From the NCBI GenBank assembly GCA_013042255.1, contig JABDQK010000102.1, positions 1 through 5,111 of the forward strand: a stretch of DNA of 5,111 nt. The letters run 5' to 3'. Shown piece by piece: positions 1 through 5,111 of this stretch (position 1 is its first letter; the number at the start of each line of letters is the position of its first letter). Below the pieces are notes generated by a model that ran no database searches, was not told the origin of the DNA, and saw only the letters and a list, made by a program, of their open reading frames with translations. This DNA comes from Flavobacteriaceae bacterium. Lineage in GTDB: Bacteria; Bacteroidota; Bacteroidia; Flavobacteriales; Flavobacteriaceae. Made by a program: the position numbers and the translations under genes.

Positions 1-167
1 TAAAGCATCCTATGTATGGTAAGTTCGTATTGCGGACAAAGAAATATGTTGCACACGATGAAACCAACGATTGCAAAATTGGTGATACTGTAAAGATCAT
101 GGAAACCAGACCTTTGAGTAAGACCAAGTGCTGGAGATTGGTAGAAATCCTTGAAAGAGCTAAATAA
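1..167 (+). CDS. rpsQ: Small ribosomal subunit protein uS17 (S17), 3' part
   Basis: This is the C-terminal 54 residues of ribosomal protein S17, cut by the left edge of the window. The first two bases belong to a split codon, and the reading frame runs from position 3 to a TAA at 165-167. S17 binds 16S rRNA early in 30S assembly. The visible part begins [20 protein letters not shown] and continues with the conserved [20 protein letters not shown] segment, which is the OB-fold core and signature region of the family. The C-terminus ILERAK is usual for Bacteroidota. The family is normally about 85 residues, so roughly a third is missing upstream. Only two bases separate its stop from the rplN start, which matches the standard rpsQ-rplN order and suggests translational coupling. 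Identity is very secure; the true start lies outside the window. Confidence 0.97.
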   Translation, partial: KHPMYGKFVLRTKKYVAHDETNDCKIGDTVKIMETRPLSKTKCWRLVEILERAK

Positions 168-169
168 TT

Positions 170-538
170 ATGTTACAGCAAGAATCTAGACTTAAAGTGG
201 CAGATAATACCGGGGCGAAAGAGGTGTTGACCATTCGTGTACTGGGAGGAACCAAAAGGCGGTATGCCTCTGTTGGAGACAAGATTGTGGTTTCTGTAAA
301 AGAAGCTACACCTAACGGAACAATTAAAAAAGGAGCCGTGTCAACTGCAGTAGTAGTGCGCACCAAGAAAGAGGTCCGCAGACCAGATGGTTCTTATATC
401 CGCTTCGACGATAACGCCTGTGTACTTCTAAACCCAACCGGGGAAATGAGAGGAACCAGGGTATTTGGTCCTGTAGCGAGAGAGCTCAGGGACAAACAAT
501 TTATGAAGATTGTTTCATTAGCTCCTGAGGTGCTATAA
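170..538 (+). CDS. rplN: Large ribosomal subunit protein uL14 (L14)
   Basis: L14 is a 50S protein that binds 23S rRNA at the subunit interface and takes part in an intersubunit bridge with 16S rRNA. The 122 residues match the usual family length of 122-123. The start [19 protein letters not shown] is the family's typical N-terminus. The L14 signature lies at about residues 60-86, starting AVVVRTK and including the DG pair at 73-74, F79, N82 and V85. The conserved [13 protein letters not shown] block is at residues 95-107. The ATG follows the rpsQ stop by two bases (TAA-TT-ATG), with no Shine-Dalgarno sequence before it. In E. coli this gene opens the spc operon, but the two-base gap here leaves no room for an intergenic promoter, so it is probably co-transcribed with the S10 genes upstream. 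No anomaly is seen. Confidence 0.99.
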   Translation: MLQQESRLKVADNTGAKEVLTIRVLGGTKRRYASVGDKIVVSVKEATPNGTIKKGAVSTAVVVRTKKEVRRPDGSYIRFDDNACVLLNPTGEMRGTRVFGPVARELRDKQFMKIVSLAPEVL

Positions 539-550
539 TCAGACAAGACG

Positions 551-862
551 ATGAAATTAAAAATTAAAACAGGAGATACAGTACGAGTGGTAGCCGGTGA
601 TCATAAGGGGTCAGAAGGCAAGGTGGTTACTGTAAACCTACAGAAGAACAAGGCGATTGTAGAGGGCGTCAATATGGTGTCTAAGCATGAGAAACCGAGC
701 GCCAAGAACCCTCAGGGGGGAATAGTTAAAAAAGAAGCTCCTATTCATATCTCTAATCTTTCTCTGATCGACGGAAAGTCGGGAGAGACCACAAGGGTTG
801 GCTTTGAGATCAGAGATGGTAAAAAAGTACGGGTTTCAAAGAAATCTAACGAGGTAATATAG
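551..862 (+). CDS. rplX: Large ribosomal subunit protein uL24 (L24)
   Basis: L24 is an assembly initiator of the 50S subunit that binds the 5' domain of 23S rRNA and sits near the peptide exit tunnel. The 103 residues fit the family length. The KOW motif lies at about residues 7-33, with [18 protein letters not shown] as its core. The conserved [13 protein letters not shown] segment follows at about 62-74, and the C-terminus is basic. Twelve bases separate it from rplN, and no clear Shine-Dalgarno sequence precedes the ATG. A run of six G bases (715-720) encodes part of QGG at residues 55-57, and the frame is intact through it. The stop codon is two bases before the rplE start, and the last codons of this gene may form part of a weak hairpin over that junction (848-876). 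Confidence 0.99.
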   Translation: MKLKIKTGDTVRVVAGDHKGSEGKVVTVNLQKNKAIVEGVNMVSKHEKPSAKNPQGGIVKKEAPIHISNLSLIDGKSGETTRVGFEIRDGKKVRVSKKSNEVI

Positions 863-876
863 TTATGACTTACGTT
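848..876 (+). promoter_or_regulatory. Possible weak hairpin over the rplX stop and rplE start
   Basis: Bases 848-851 (AACG) can pair with 873-876 (CGTT), and 855-857 (TAA) with 870-872 (TTA). This leaves a three-base bulge on the 5' side and a 12-base loop that contains the rplX stop and the rplE ATG at 865. The position resembles the S8 repressor site that E. coli carries around the rplE start in its spc mRNA. The helix is short and mostly A-U, so it could be chance, and I do not recognise the specific S8-binding core. This is inference from position and pairing only. Confidence 0.2.
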
Positions 877-1416
877 CCAAGATTAAAGAAAGAATACAAA
901 GAGCGCGTGATAAAGGCGTTGCAGGACGAATTTGGGTACAAGAACATTATGGAGGTACCTAAATTGAAGAAGATTGTCGTAAGCAGGGGTGTAGGTGCCG
1001 CTGTGGCCGATAAGAAACTCATCGACCATGCGGTTGAAGAACTTACAAACATTACCGGGCAAAGAGCCGTCTCCACAATATCCAAGAAGGATGTGGCGTC
1101 TTTCAAACTCAGAAAAGGAATGCCCATCGGGGCCAAAGTTACTTTGAGAGGAGAAAGAATGTACGAGTTCCTTGATCGATTGGTAACAACGGCTTTACCA
1201 AGGGTACGTGATTTTCAGGGAATCAGAGCCACCGGTTTTGATGGAAGAGGGAATTACAACCTCGGAGTTACCGAGCAGATCATTTTCCCCGAGATCAATA
1301 TTGACAAGATCAACAGAATTAACGGGATGGATATCACCTTTGTGACCAGCGCCGAAACCGATAAAGAAGCACAATCCCTTTTAGCAGAACTGGGACTACC
1401 TTTTAAAAAGAATTAG
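865..1416 (+). CDS. rplE: Large ribosomal subunit protein uL5 (L5)
   Basis: L5 binds 5S rRNA and helps dock it onto the central protuberance of the 50S subunit, where it also contacts S13 and P-site tRNA. The 183 residues compare with about 179 in E. coli. Family landmarks are the N-terminal [11 protein letters not shown], the signature region beginning [13 protein letters not shown] (about 63-75), [13 protein letters not shown] (94-106), PRVRDFQGI (112-120) and [12 protein letters not shown] (133-144). The signature ends KKD where many bacteria have KKS, a small departure from the usual pattern. The ATG lies two bases after the rplX stop. A GAGG at 851-854, ten bases upstream and inside rplX, is among the few Shine-Dalgarno-like sequences in the window, but the spacing is long. 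Coupling to rplX translation is likely. Confidence 0.99.
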   Translation: MTYVPRLKKEYKERVIKALQDEFGYKNIMEVPKLKKIVVSRGVGAAVADKKLIDHAVEELTNITGQRAVSTISKKDVASFKLRKGMPIGAKVTLRGERMYEFLDRLVTTALPRVRDFQGIRATGFDGRGNYNLGVTEQIIFPEINIDKINRINGMDITFVTSAETDKEAQSLLAELGLPFKKN

Positions 1417-1417
1417 T

Positions 1418-1687
1418 ATGGCTAAAGAATCAATGAAAGCCCGTGAACGTAAAAGGGCAAAAACAGTAGCAAAATACGCTGAGAAGAGAAAAGCTTTGAA
1501 AGAGGCCGGCGATTACGAGGCATTACAAAAATTGCCAAGAAACGCTTCTCCGGTTCGTATGCACAATCGTTGCAAACTCACGGGAAGACCAAAGGGCTAT
1601 ATGAGAACCTTTGGATTGTCCAGGGTAATGTTCAGGGAAATGGCTAATAAAGGATTGATTCCGGGAGTTAAAAAAGCAAGTTGGTAA
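1418..1687 (+). CDS. rpsN: Small ribosomal subunit protein uS14 (S14), zinc-free form
   Basis: S14 binds 16S rRNA in the head of the 30S subunit and is added late in assembly. The 89 residues match the short form common in Bacteroidota; E. coli has 101. The C-terminal half carries the family motif [20 protein letters not shown] (49-68) followed by RVMFREMA (69-76). A zinc-binding S14 would have two CxxC pairs in this region. Here only one cysteine (C52) is present, so this is the C-minus, zinc-independent form. The N-terminus is rich in Lys and Arg and is probably extended along rRNA. Its ATG follows the rplE stop by a single base (TAG-T-ATG) with no Shine-Dalgarno sequence, so reinitiation by ribosomes finishing rplE is likely. 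Confidence 0.99.
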   Translation: MAKESMKARERKRAKTVAKYAEKRKALKEAGDYEALQKLPRNASPVRMHNRCKLTGRPKGYMRTFGLSRVMFREMANKGLIPGVKKASW

Positions 1688-1706
1688 TACCATAAAAGGC
1701 AAGAAG

Positions 1707-2105
1707 ATGTTAACAGATCCTATATCAGATTATTTGACAAGAATTAGAAACGCCAGCAGGGCGGGTCACAGGGTTGTTGAGGTACCAGCTTCCAATCTAA
1801 AGAAAGAAATCACCAAGATTTTATTTGACCAGGGGTATATCCTGAGTTATAAATTCGAGGATGATAAAGTTCAGGGTACAATTAAAATTGCCCTGAAATA
1901 CGATAAGCAGACTAAAGAGCCTGTTATTAAAAAAATTCAGCGAATCAGTAAGCCGGGATTACGTAAATATGCCGGATCTGATGATATGCCGAGGGTTTTA
2001 AATGGTTTGGGTGTAGCGATTGTCTCTACCTCACACGGGGTGATGACCAGCAAACGAGCCAAAAAAGAAAATGTTGGGGGCGAAGTGCTTTGCTACGTTT
2101 ATTAA
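1707..2105 (+). CDS. rpsH: Small ribosomal subunit protein uS8 (S8)
   Basis: S8 binds helix 21 of 16S rRNA in the central domain and is needed early in 30S assembly. In E. coli it also represses spc-operon translation by binding the mRNA near the rplE start. The 132 residues compare with 130 in E. coli. The N-terminal motif TDPISDYLTRIRNA is at residues 3-16. The S8 signature is at about 100-120 (GLGVAIVSTSHGVMTSKRAK), with the rRNA-contacting STSHG at 107-111. The C-terminus GGEVLCYVY is the usual family end. The 19-base gap after rpsN contains AAGG at 1696-1699, seven bases before the ATG, a weak Shine-Dalgarno candidate. If feedback control by S8 exists here, this is the gene for the regulator. 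Confidence 0.99.
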   Translation: MLTDPISDYLTRIRNASRAGHRVVEVPASNLKKEITKILFDQGYILSYKFEDDKVQGTIKIALKYDKQTKEPVIKKIQRISKPGLRKYAGSDDMPRVLNGLGVAIVSTSHGVMTSKRAKKENVGGEVLCYVY

Positions 2106-2126
2106 ACCGATAAAAGTTAAAAAGAA

Positions 2127-2669
2127 ATGTCTAGAATAGGTAACAATCCGATAGCGATCCCAGAGGGAACCTCCGTAGAGGTGAAGGAGAATATCATTAC
2201 TGTAAAAGGAAAGCTGGGTGAACTTACTCAGGAATACTCTGCTGTTGAGATCAAAGTGGAAGACGGACAAGTATGGATCACGAGGCCTTCTGATTCAAAA
2301 GAACACAAGGCAAAACACGGACTGTACAGATCTTTGGTCTTCAATATGATTGAAGGAGTATCCAAGGGTTGGACGAAGGAATTGGAATTGGTAGGTGTAG
2401 GATTCAGGGCGAGCAATCAGGGTCAGAAATTAGACCTTGCTCTCGGTTTCTCTCACAATATCGTTTTTGACCTTGCACCGGAAGTAAAGGTGGAAACCAC
2501 TTCTGAAAAAGGTAAAAACCCAACCATTAAGCTAACGTCGCACGACAAGCAGTTAATCGGGCAAATTGCAGCCAAAATACGTTCATTCCGCAAACCTGAA
2601 CCTTACAAAGGAAAAGGGATCAAATTTGTTGGAGAACAATTGAGAAGAAAAGCAGGTAAATCAGCATAA
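2127..2669 (+). CDS. rplF: Large ribosomal subunit protein uL6 (L6)
   Basis: L6 binds 23S rRNA near the sarcin-ricin loop and the factor-binding site at the base of the L7/L12 stalk. The 180 residues fit the family (177 in E. coli) and form two similar alpha-beta domains. The N-terminus [14 protein letters not shown] is characteristic. The first domain ends around [19 protein letters not shown] (64-82), and ELVGVGFRA (87-95) opens the second. The L6 signature PEPYKGKGI lies at 157-165, and the tail is basic (LRRKAGKSA). The preceding 21 bases, the longest non-coding gap in the window, are very A-rich and lack a Shine-Dalgarno sequence, a layout common in Bacteroidota. No truncation or frameshift is seen. 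Confidence 0.99.
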   Translation: MSRIGNNPIAIPEGTSVEVKENIITVKGKLGELTQEYSAVEIKVEDGQVWITRPSDSKEHKAKHGLYRSLVFNMIEGVSKGWTKELELVGVGFRASNQGQKLDLALGFSHNIVFDLAPEVKVETTSEKGKNPTIKLTSHDKQLIGQIAAKIRSFRKPEPYKGKGIKFVGEQLRRKAGKSA

Positions 2670-2679
2670 GAGTAAGATT

Positions 2680-3036
2680 ATGGGATTATCAAAAACAGAA
2701 AGAAGAGATCGTATCCGTAAAAGAATCAGAAAGATCTCTTTTGGGACGGCAGAAAGACCAAGATTGTCTGTTTACAGAAGTAACAGTGAAATCTATGCAC
2801 AGGTTATAGATGACAATGAGGGAAAAACCCTGGTTGCTGCCTCGTCAAGAGATAAAGAATTGAGTAAAAGCAAAGGGACAAAAATGGAAATTGCCGCCCT
2901 CGTAGGGAAGGCTCTGGCCGAGAAAGCTAAAAAAGCTGGAATTGAAACTGTAGCTTTTGACCGTGGGGGGAATTTGTACCACGGACGGGTAAAATCATTG
3001 GCCGAAGGTGCCAGAGAAGGTGGATTAAAATTTTAA
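2680..3036 (+). CDS. rplR: Large ribosomal subunit protein uL18 (L18)
   Basis: L18 binds 5S rRNA and, with L5, brings it into the central protuberance of the 50S subunit. The 118 residues match the family length (117 in E. coli). The first 20 or so residues are a basic, flexible N-terminus ([14 protein letters not shown]). Family landmarks then follow: [21 protein letters not shown] (about 25-45), a long helix around 68-86, and the C-terminal block [20 protein letters not shown] (91-110) ending AREGGLKF. A six-G run at 2965-2970 encodes the Gly-Gly of DRGGN, and the frame stays open. It starts ten bases after rplF and ends eight bases before rpsE. No strong Shine-Dalgarno sequence is present before its ATG. 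Confidence 0.99.
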   Translation: MGLSKTERRDRIRKRIRKISFGTAERPRLSVYRSNSEIYAQVIDDNEGKTLVAASSRDKELSKSKGTKMEIAALVGKALAEKAKKAGIETVAFDRGGNLYHGRVKSLAEGAREGGLKF

Positions 3037-3044
3037 TAGATACT

Positions 3045-3569
3045 ATGTACGGCAAATACAAGAATGTAGAAACAGTAAAACCCGGAGGCCTCGAACTTAA
3101 GGACCGCCTGGTAGGCGTTCAAAGGGTAACCAAGGTAACCAAGGGGGGAAGAGCATTTGGTTTTTCTGCCATCGTGGTTGTAGGGGATGAAAACGGAGTT
3201 GTTGGCCATGGTCTTGGGAAATCCAAGGAAGTTGCTACCGCGATCGCTAAAGCCATAGAAGATGCTAAGAAGAATCTCATTCGTATTCCTTTGAACAAGG
3301 GAACTTTACCCCATGAACAAAAGGGTAAATACGGAGGAGCCAGAGTATACATTCAACCTGCCTCTCATGGTACAGGTGTTATTGCCGGAGGTGCTGTAAG
3401 GGCGGTATTGGAATCTGTAGGAGTACAGGACGTATTGTCTAAATCTCAGGGATCTTCCAATCCTCATAATGTTGTGAAGGCTACATTTGATGCCTTGCTG
3501 CAACTCAGAGATGCCAAAACAGTAGCGTCACAGCGTGGAATCGCCATGGAAAAAGTTTTTAAAGGATAA
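3045..3569 (+). CDS. rpsE: Small ribosomal subunit protein uS5 (S5)
   Basis: S5 sits on the back of the 30S subunit near the mRNA entry and the decoding region and affects translational accuracy. The 174 residues compare with 167 in E. coli, the excess being mainly at the N-terminus. The N-terminal dsRNA-binding-like domain (about 20-84) holds the signature from [18 protein letters not shown] through [19 protein letters not shown] (34-70). The loop [11 protein letters not shown] (26-36) corresponds to the region where spectinomycin-resistance changes map in E. coli, and its KGG is intact. The C-terminal domain includes [20 protein letters not shown] (101-120) and the [16 protein letters not shown] stretch (136-151). 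Two 9-bp tandem copies at 3125-3142 encode the repeated VTK. A six-G run lies at 3143-3148. The eight-base gap after rplR carries no Shine-Dalgarno sequence. Confidence 0.99.
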   Translation: MYGKYKNVETVKPGGLELKDRLVGVQRVTKVTKGGRAFGFSAIVVVGDENGVVGHGLGKSKEVATAIAKAIEDAKKNLIRIPLNKGTLPHEQKGKYGGARVYIQPASHGTGVIAGGAVRAVLESVGVQDVLSKSQGSSNPHNVVKATFDALLQLRDAKTVASQRGIAMEKVFKG

Positions 3570-3575
3570 GGAACG

Positions 3576-3755
3576 ATGGGAAAGATAAAAGTTACTCAGG
3601 TAAAAAGCGGGATTAAAAGACCTCAGAATCAAAAGAGGACCCTGGAAGCCCTAGGACTGCGTAAAATTGGACAACAGGTTGTTCACGACGATACGCCTAA
3701 TATCCTTGGCATGATCAATAAAGTTAAACATTTGGTTTCTACAGAAGAAGCTTAA
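3576..3755 (+). CDS. rpmD: Large ribosomal subunit protein uL30 (L30)
   Basis: L30 is a small 50S protein bound to 23S rRNA. The gene is read from ATG at 3576 to TAA at 3753-3755 and gives 59 residues, the same length as the E. coli protein. The start MGKIKVTQVKSGIKRPQNQK matches the family's N-terminal strand and basic loop. The central part LEALGLRKIGQQVVHDDTPN (23-42) and ILGMINKVKHLV (43-54) fit the L30 signature. Some lineages lack this gene; here it is intact in its standard slot between rpsE and rplO. Six bases separate it from the rpsE stop. AAGGA at 3568-3572 resembles a Shine-Dalgarno sequence but lies only three bases from the ATG, so its use is doubtful. Confidence 0.98.
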   Translation: MGKIKVTQVKSGIKRPQNQKRTLEALGLRKIGQQVVHDDTPNILGMINKVKHLVSTEEA

Positions 3756-3770
3756 GAAATAAGTGTTGAA

Positions 3771-4223
3771 ATGAATTTAAGCAATTTAAAACCAGCAGAA
3801 GGTTCTGTCCATAAGGACGGAAAGACCATCGGTAGGGGCCAGGGATCCGGGAAAGGCGGAACCGCCACAAGGGGTCATAAAGGTGCCAAATCCCGTTCTG
3901 GTTACTCTAAAAAGATTGGATTCGAAGGGGGGCAAATGCCTTTACAACGAAGAGTACCCAAGTTTGGATTTACCAATATCAATCGGGTAGAATATCGCGG
4001 AATCAATCTCGATAAACTACAGGAGCTGGTAGATAACGGCGCAGTAAAAAAATCAGTGGGAATAGAAGAGCTCATTGCAAATAATCTGGCCGGGAAAAAT
4101 GATTTGGTTAAAATACTCGGAGGAGGAGAACTCAAAGCTCCACTGAAAATAACAGTACACAAGTTTACCGCCAGCGCTAAGAAAGCAATTGAAGCTGCTG
4201 GAGGAGAAGCGATAACATTATAA
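3771..4223 (+). CDS. rplO: Large ribosomal subunit protein uL15 (L15)
   Basis: L15 binds several domains of 23S rRNA and is incorporated in the later stages of 50S assembly. The 150 residues are slightly longer than E. coli's 144. The N-terminal third is a Gly-, Lys- and Arg-rich extension that threads into rRNA, with GRGQGSGKGGTATRGHKG at 21-38, FEGGQMPLQRRVPKFGF at 51-67 and little hydrophobic content between. The globular C-terminal domain carries the L15 signature from KILGGGELKAPLKITVHKF (114-132) to about G145. The ATG comes 15 bases after the rpmD stop, in A-rich sequence with no Shine-Dalgarno motif. A six-G run at 3927-3932 encodes Gly-Gly at residues 53-54. It precedes secY by 13 bases, the classic rplO-secY arrangement. 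Confidence 0.99.
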   Translation: MNLSNLKPAEGSVHKDGKTIGRGQGSGKGGTATRGHKGAKSRSGYSKKIGFEGGQMPLQRRVPKFGFTNINRVEYRGINLDKLQELVDNGAVKKSVGIEELIANNLAGKNDLVKILGGGELKAPLKITVHKFTASAKKAIEAAGGEAITL

Positions 4224-4224
4224 G

Positions 4225-4236
4225 AGAGCAGGCTCT
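4225..4236 (+). repeat. Short inverted repeat abutting the secY start codon
   Basis: AGAGC (4225-4229) is followed after two bases by its exact complement GCTCT (4232-4236), and the secY ATG begins at the very next base. Since a two-base loop is too tight, an RNA hairpin would have a four-pair stem (AGAG/CTCT) and a CAGG loop. It nearly fills the 13-base gap between rplO and secY. It has no T-run, so it is not a terminator. It might modulate initiation on secY or may be chance. Confidence 0.35.
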
Positions 4237-5111
4237 ATGAAGAAATTTTTTGAGATCATATCTAATATCTGGAAGATAGAAGAGCTGAGGAACAGGATTC
4301 TGATGACCCTCGGCCTTTTACTTGTCTACCGTTTTGGTGCACAGGTGGTACTTCCCGGTATTGATACCTCACAATTGGCAGCCTTATCTTCAAATACGGA
4401 ACAAGGTATCCTGGGTATTCTGAATGCATTTACAGGAGGGGCGTTTGCCAATGCTTCTGTTTTTGCCCTTGGGATCATGCCTTATATCTCAGCATCCATT
4501 GTGGTGCAGCTGATGGGGATTGCGGTTCCGTACCTCCAAAAGCTCGATAAAGAGGGAGAAAGCGGCAGGAAGACCAAGAATCAGATCACCCGATGGTTGA
4601 CTATCGGAATCTGTATTGTTCAGGCACCTGCTTATTTGTACAGCCTTGGGGCTCTTGGAGTTCCCGATAGTGCTTTCCTTCTCGGAAAAGGGCTAAGCTT
4701 TATTGTACCTTCAGTAATCATACTGGTAACAGGCTGTGTCTTTGCCATGTGGTTAGGAGAAAAGATTACGGATAAGGGGATTGGAAACGGTATTTCCCTC
4801 CTTATTATGATTGGAATTATTGCAACAATGCCTCAGGCCTTTGTGCAGGAAGCGATCACGAGATGGGACGGAAATGGAGGTCCTATGCTAATTCTGGTTG
4901 AAGTAATCCTCTGGTTTGTTGTCATTTTAGCGAGTGTGCTTCTGGTGATGGCTACCCGTAGGATCCCTGTGCAGTACGCCAGAAGATCGGCCTCAGGAGG
5001 ATATGAAAAAAATATAATGGGAAGCAGGCAGTATATCCCATTAAAGTTGAATGCCTCAGGGGTAATGCCAATCATCTTTGCACAGGCGATTATGTTTGCC
5101 CCGGGATTACT
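4237..5111 (+). CDS. secY: Protein translocase subunit SecY, 5' part
   Basis: SecY is the inner-membrane channel of the Sec translocon; with SecE and SecG it passes unfolded proteins, driven by SecA or the ribosome. The open frame begins at ATG 4237 (MKKFFEIISNIWKIEELRNR) and runs off the right edge after 291 complete codons, about two thirds of a typical 430-450 residue protein. Visible membrane segments are roughly at residues 20-40, 70-95, 117-140, 153-173, 184-203, 216-240 and the start of a seventh near 276-291. The first SecY signature is at 74-93 (SVFALGIMPYISASIVVQLM), preceded by the plug region near 57-70. The second is at 172-190 (WLGEKITDKGIGNGISLLI). The cytoplasmic loop RRIPVQYARR (241-250) is the conserved C4 region. 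No internal stop or frameshift was found. It lies 13 bases after rplO, with no Shine-Dalgarno sequence. Confidence 0.98.
   Translation, partial: MKKFFEIISNIWKIEELRNRILMTLGLLLVYRFGAQVVLPGIDTSQLAALSSNTEQGILGILNAFTGGAFANASVFALGIMPYISASIVVQLMGIAVPYLQKLDKEGESGRKTKNQITRWLTIGICIVQAPAYLYSLGALGVPDSAFLLGKGLSFIVPSVIILVTGCVFAMWLGEKITDKGIGNGISLLIMIGIIATMPQAFVQEAITRWDGNGGPMLILVEVILWFVVILASVLLVMATRRIPVQYARRSASGGYEKNIMGSRQYIPLKLNASGVMPIIFAQAIMFAPGL

Noticed and set aside
160..366. Reverse-strand open frame opposite rplN
   Set aside because: It lies opposite the certain L14 coding sequence, resembles no family I know, and has no independent signals; it is a shadow frame.
870..1136. Reverse-strand open frame opposite rplE
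   Set aside because: It fully overlaps the well-conserved L5 gene and its composition looks like complementary-strand translation.
2106..2126. A-rich gap before rplF considered as a promoter
   Set aside because: It has no -33/-7 pair of the Bacteroidota type and is only 21 bases long; A-rich initiation-region sequence explains it better.
2031..2416. Two reverse-strand open frames opposite rpsH and rplF
   Set aside because: They overlap two certain ribosomal genes and show no recognisable domain.
3125..3142. Tandem 9-bp repeat GGTAACCAA, two copies
   Set aside because: It encodes a repeated Val-Thr-Lys in the S5 loop at a position where E. coli has a similar VSKTVK sequence, so coding constraint explains it.
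3119..3503. Two reverse-strand open frames opposite rpsE
   Set aside because: Both lie within the conserved S5 coding sequence; neither looks like a real protein.
3902..4162. Reverse-strand open frame opposite rplO
   Set aside because: It is a shadow of the L15 gene with no recognisable domain.
4224..4236. Inverted repeat between rplO and secY considered as a terminator
   Set aside because: The stem is only 4-5 pairs, there is no T-run after it, and secY starts at the next base.
4833..5075. Reverse-strand open frame near the right edge
   Set aside because: The forward frame encodes SecY without interruption through this stretch, including the conserved C4 loop, so the reverse frame is a shadow.

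Overview
The window is one unbroken stretch of the bacterial ribosomal-protein supercluster (the S10-spc block), entirely on the + strand. In order it holds the 3' end of rpsQ, then rplN, rplX, rplE, rpsN, rpsH, rplF, rplR, rpsE, rpmD and rplO, then the first two thirds of secY, which runs off the right edge. Genes are separated by only 1 to 21 bases, and no stretch longer than 21 bases is non-coding. No tRNA, mobile element, CRISPR array, terminator or foreign insertion is visible.

The protein sequences point to Bacteroidota, most likely a member of Flavobacteriaceae. The S14 protein is the short 89-residue zinc-free form. Start codons are preceded by A-rich sequence rather than Shine-Dalgarno motifs, as is typical of that phylum. 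GC content looks moderate (low to mid 40s by eye). Genus cannot be decided from this window.

Functionally, the left and middle parts make 30S components (S17, S14, S8, S5) and 50S components (L14, L24, L5, L6, L18, L30, L15). L5 and L18 are the 5S rRNA binders. S5, S8 and S17 act in 30S assembly. The right end makes SecY, the pore of the Sec translocon. The tight packing implies one polycistronic transcript with translational coupling.

I found no undescribed system. The most useful second-look items are a weak possible hairpin over the rplX-rplE junction, where E. coli has its S8 autoregulatory site, a short inverted repeat abutting the secY start, the near-absence of Shine-Dalgarno sequences, and four six-G runs at Gly-Gly codons. 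All are modest, and the window is essentially ordinary core genome.
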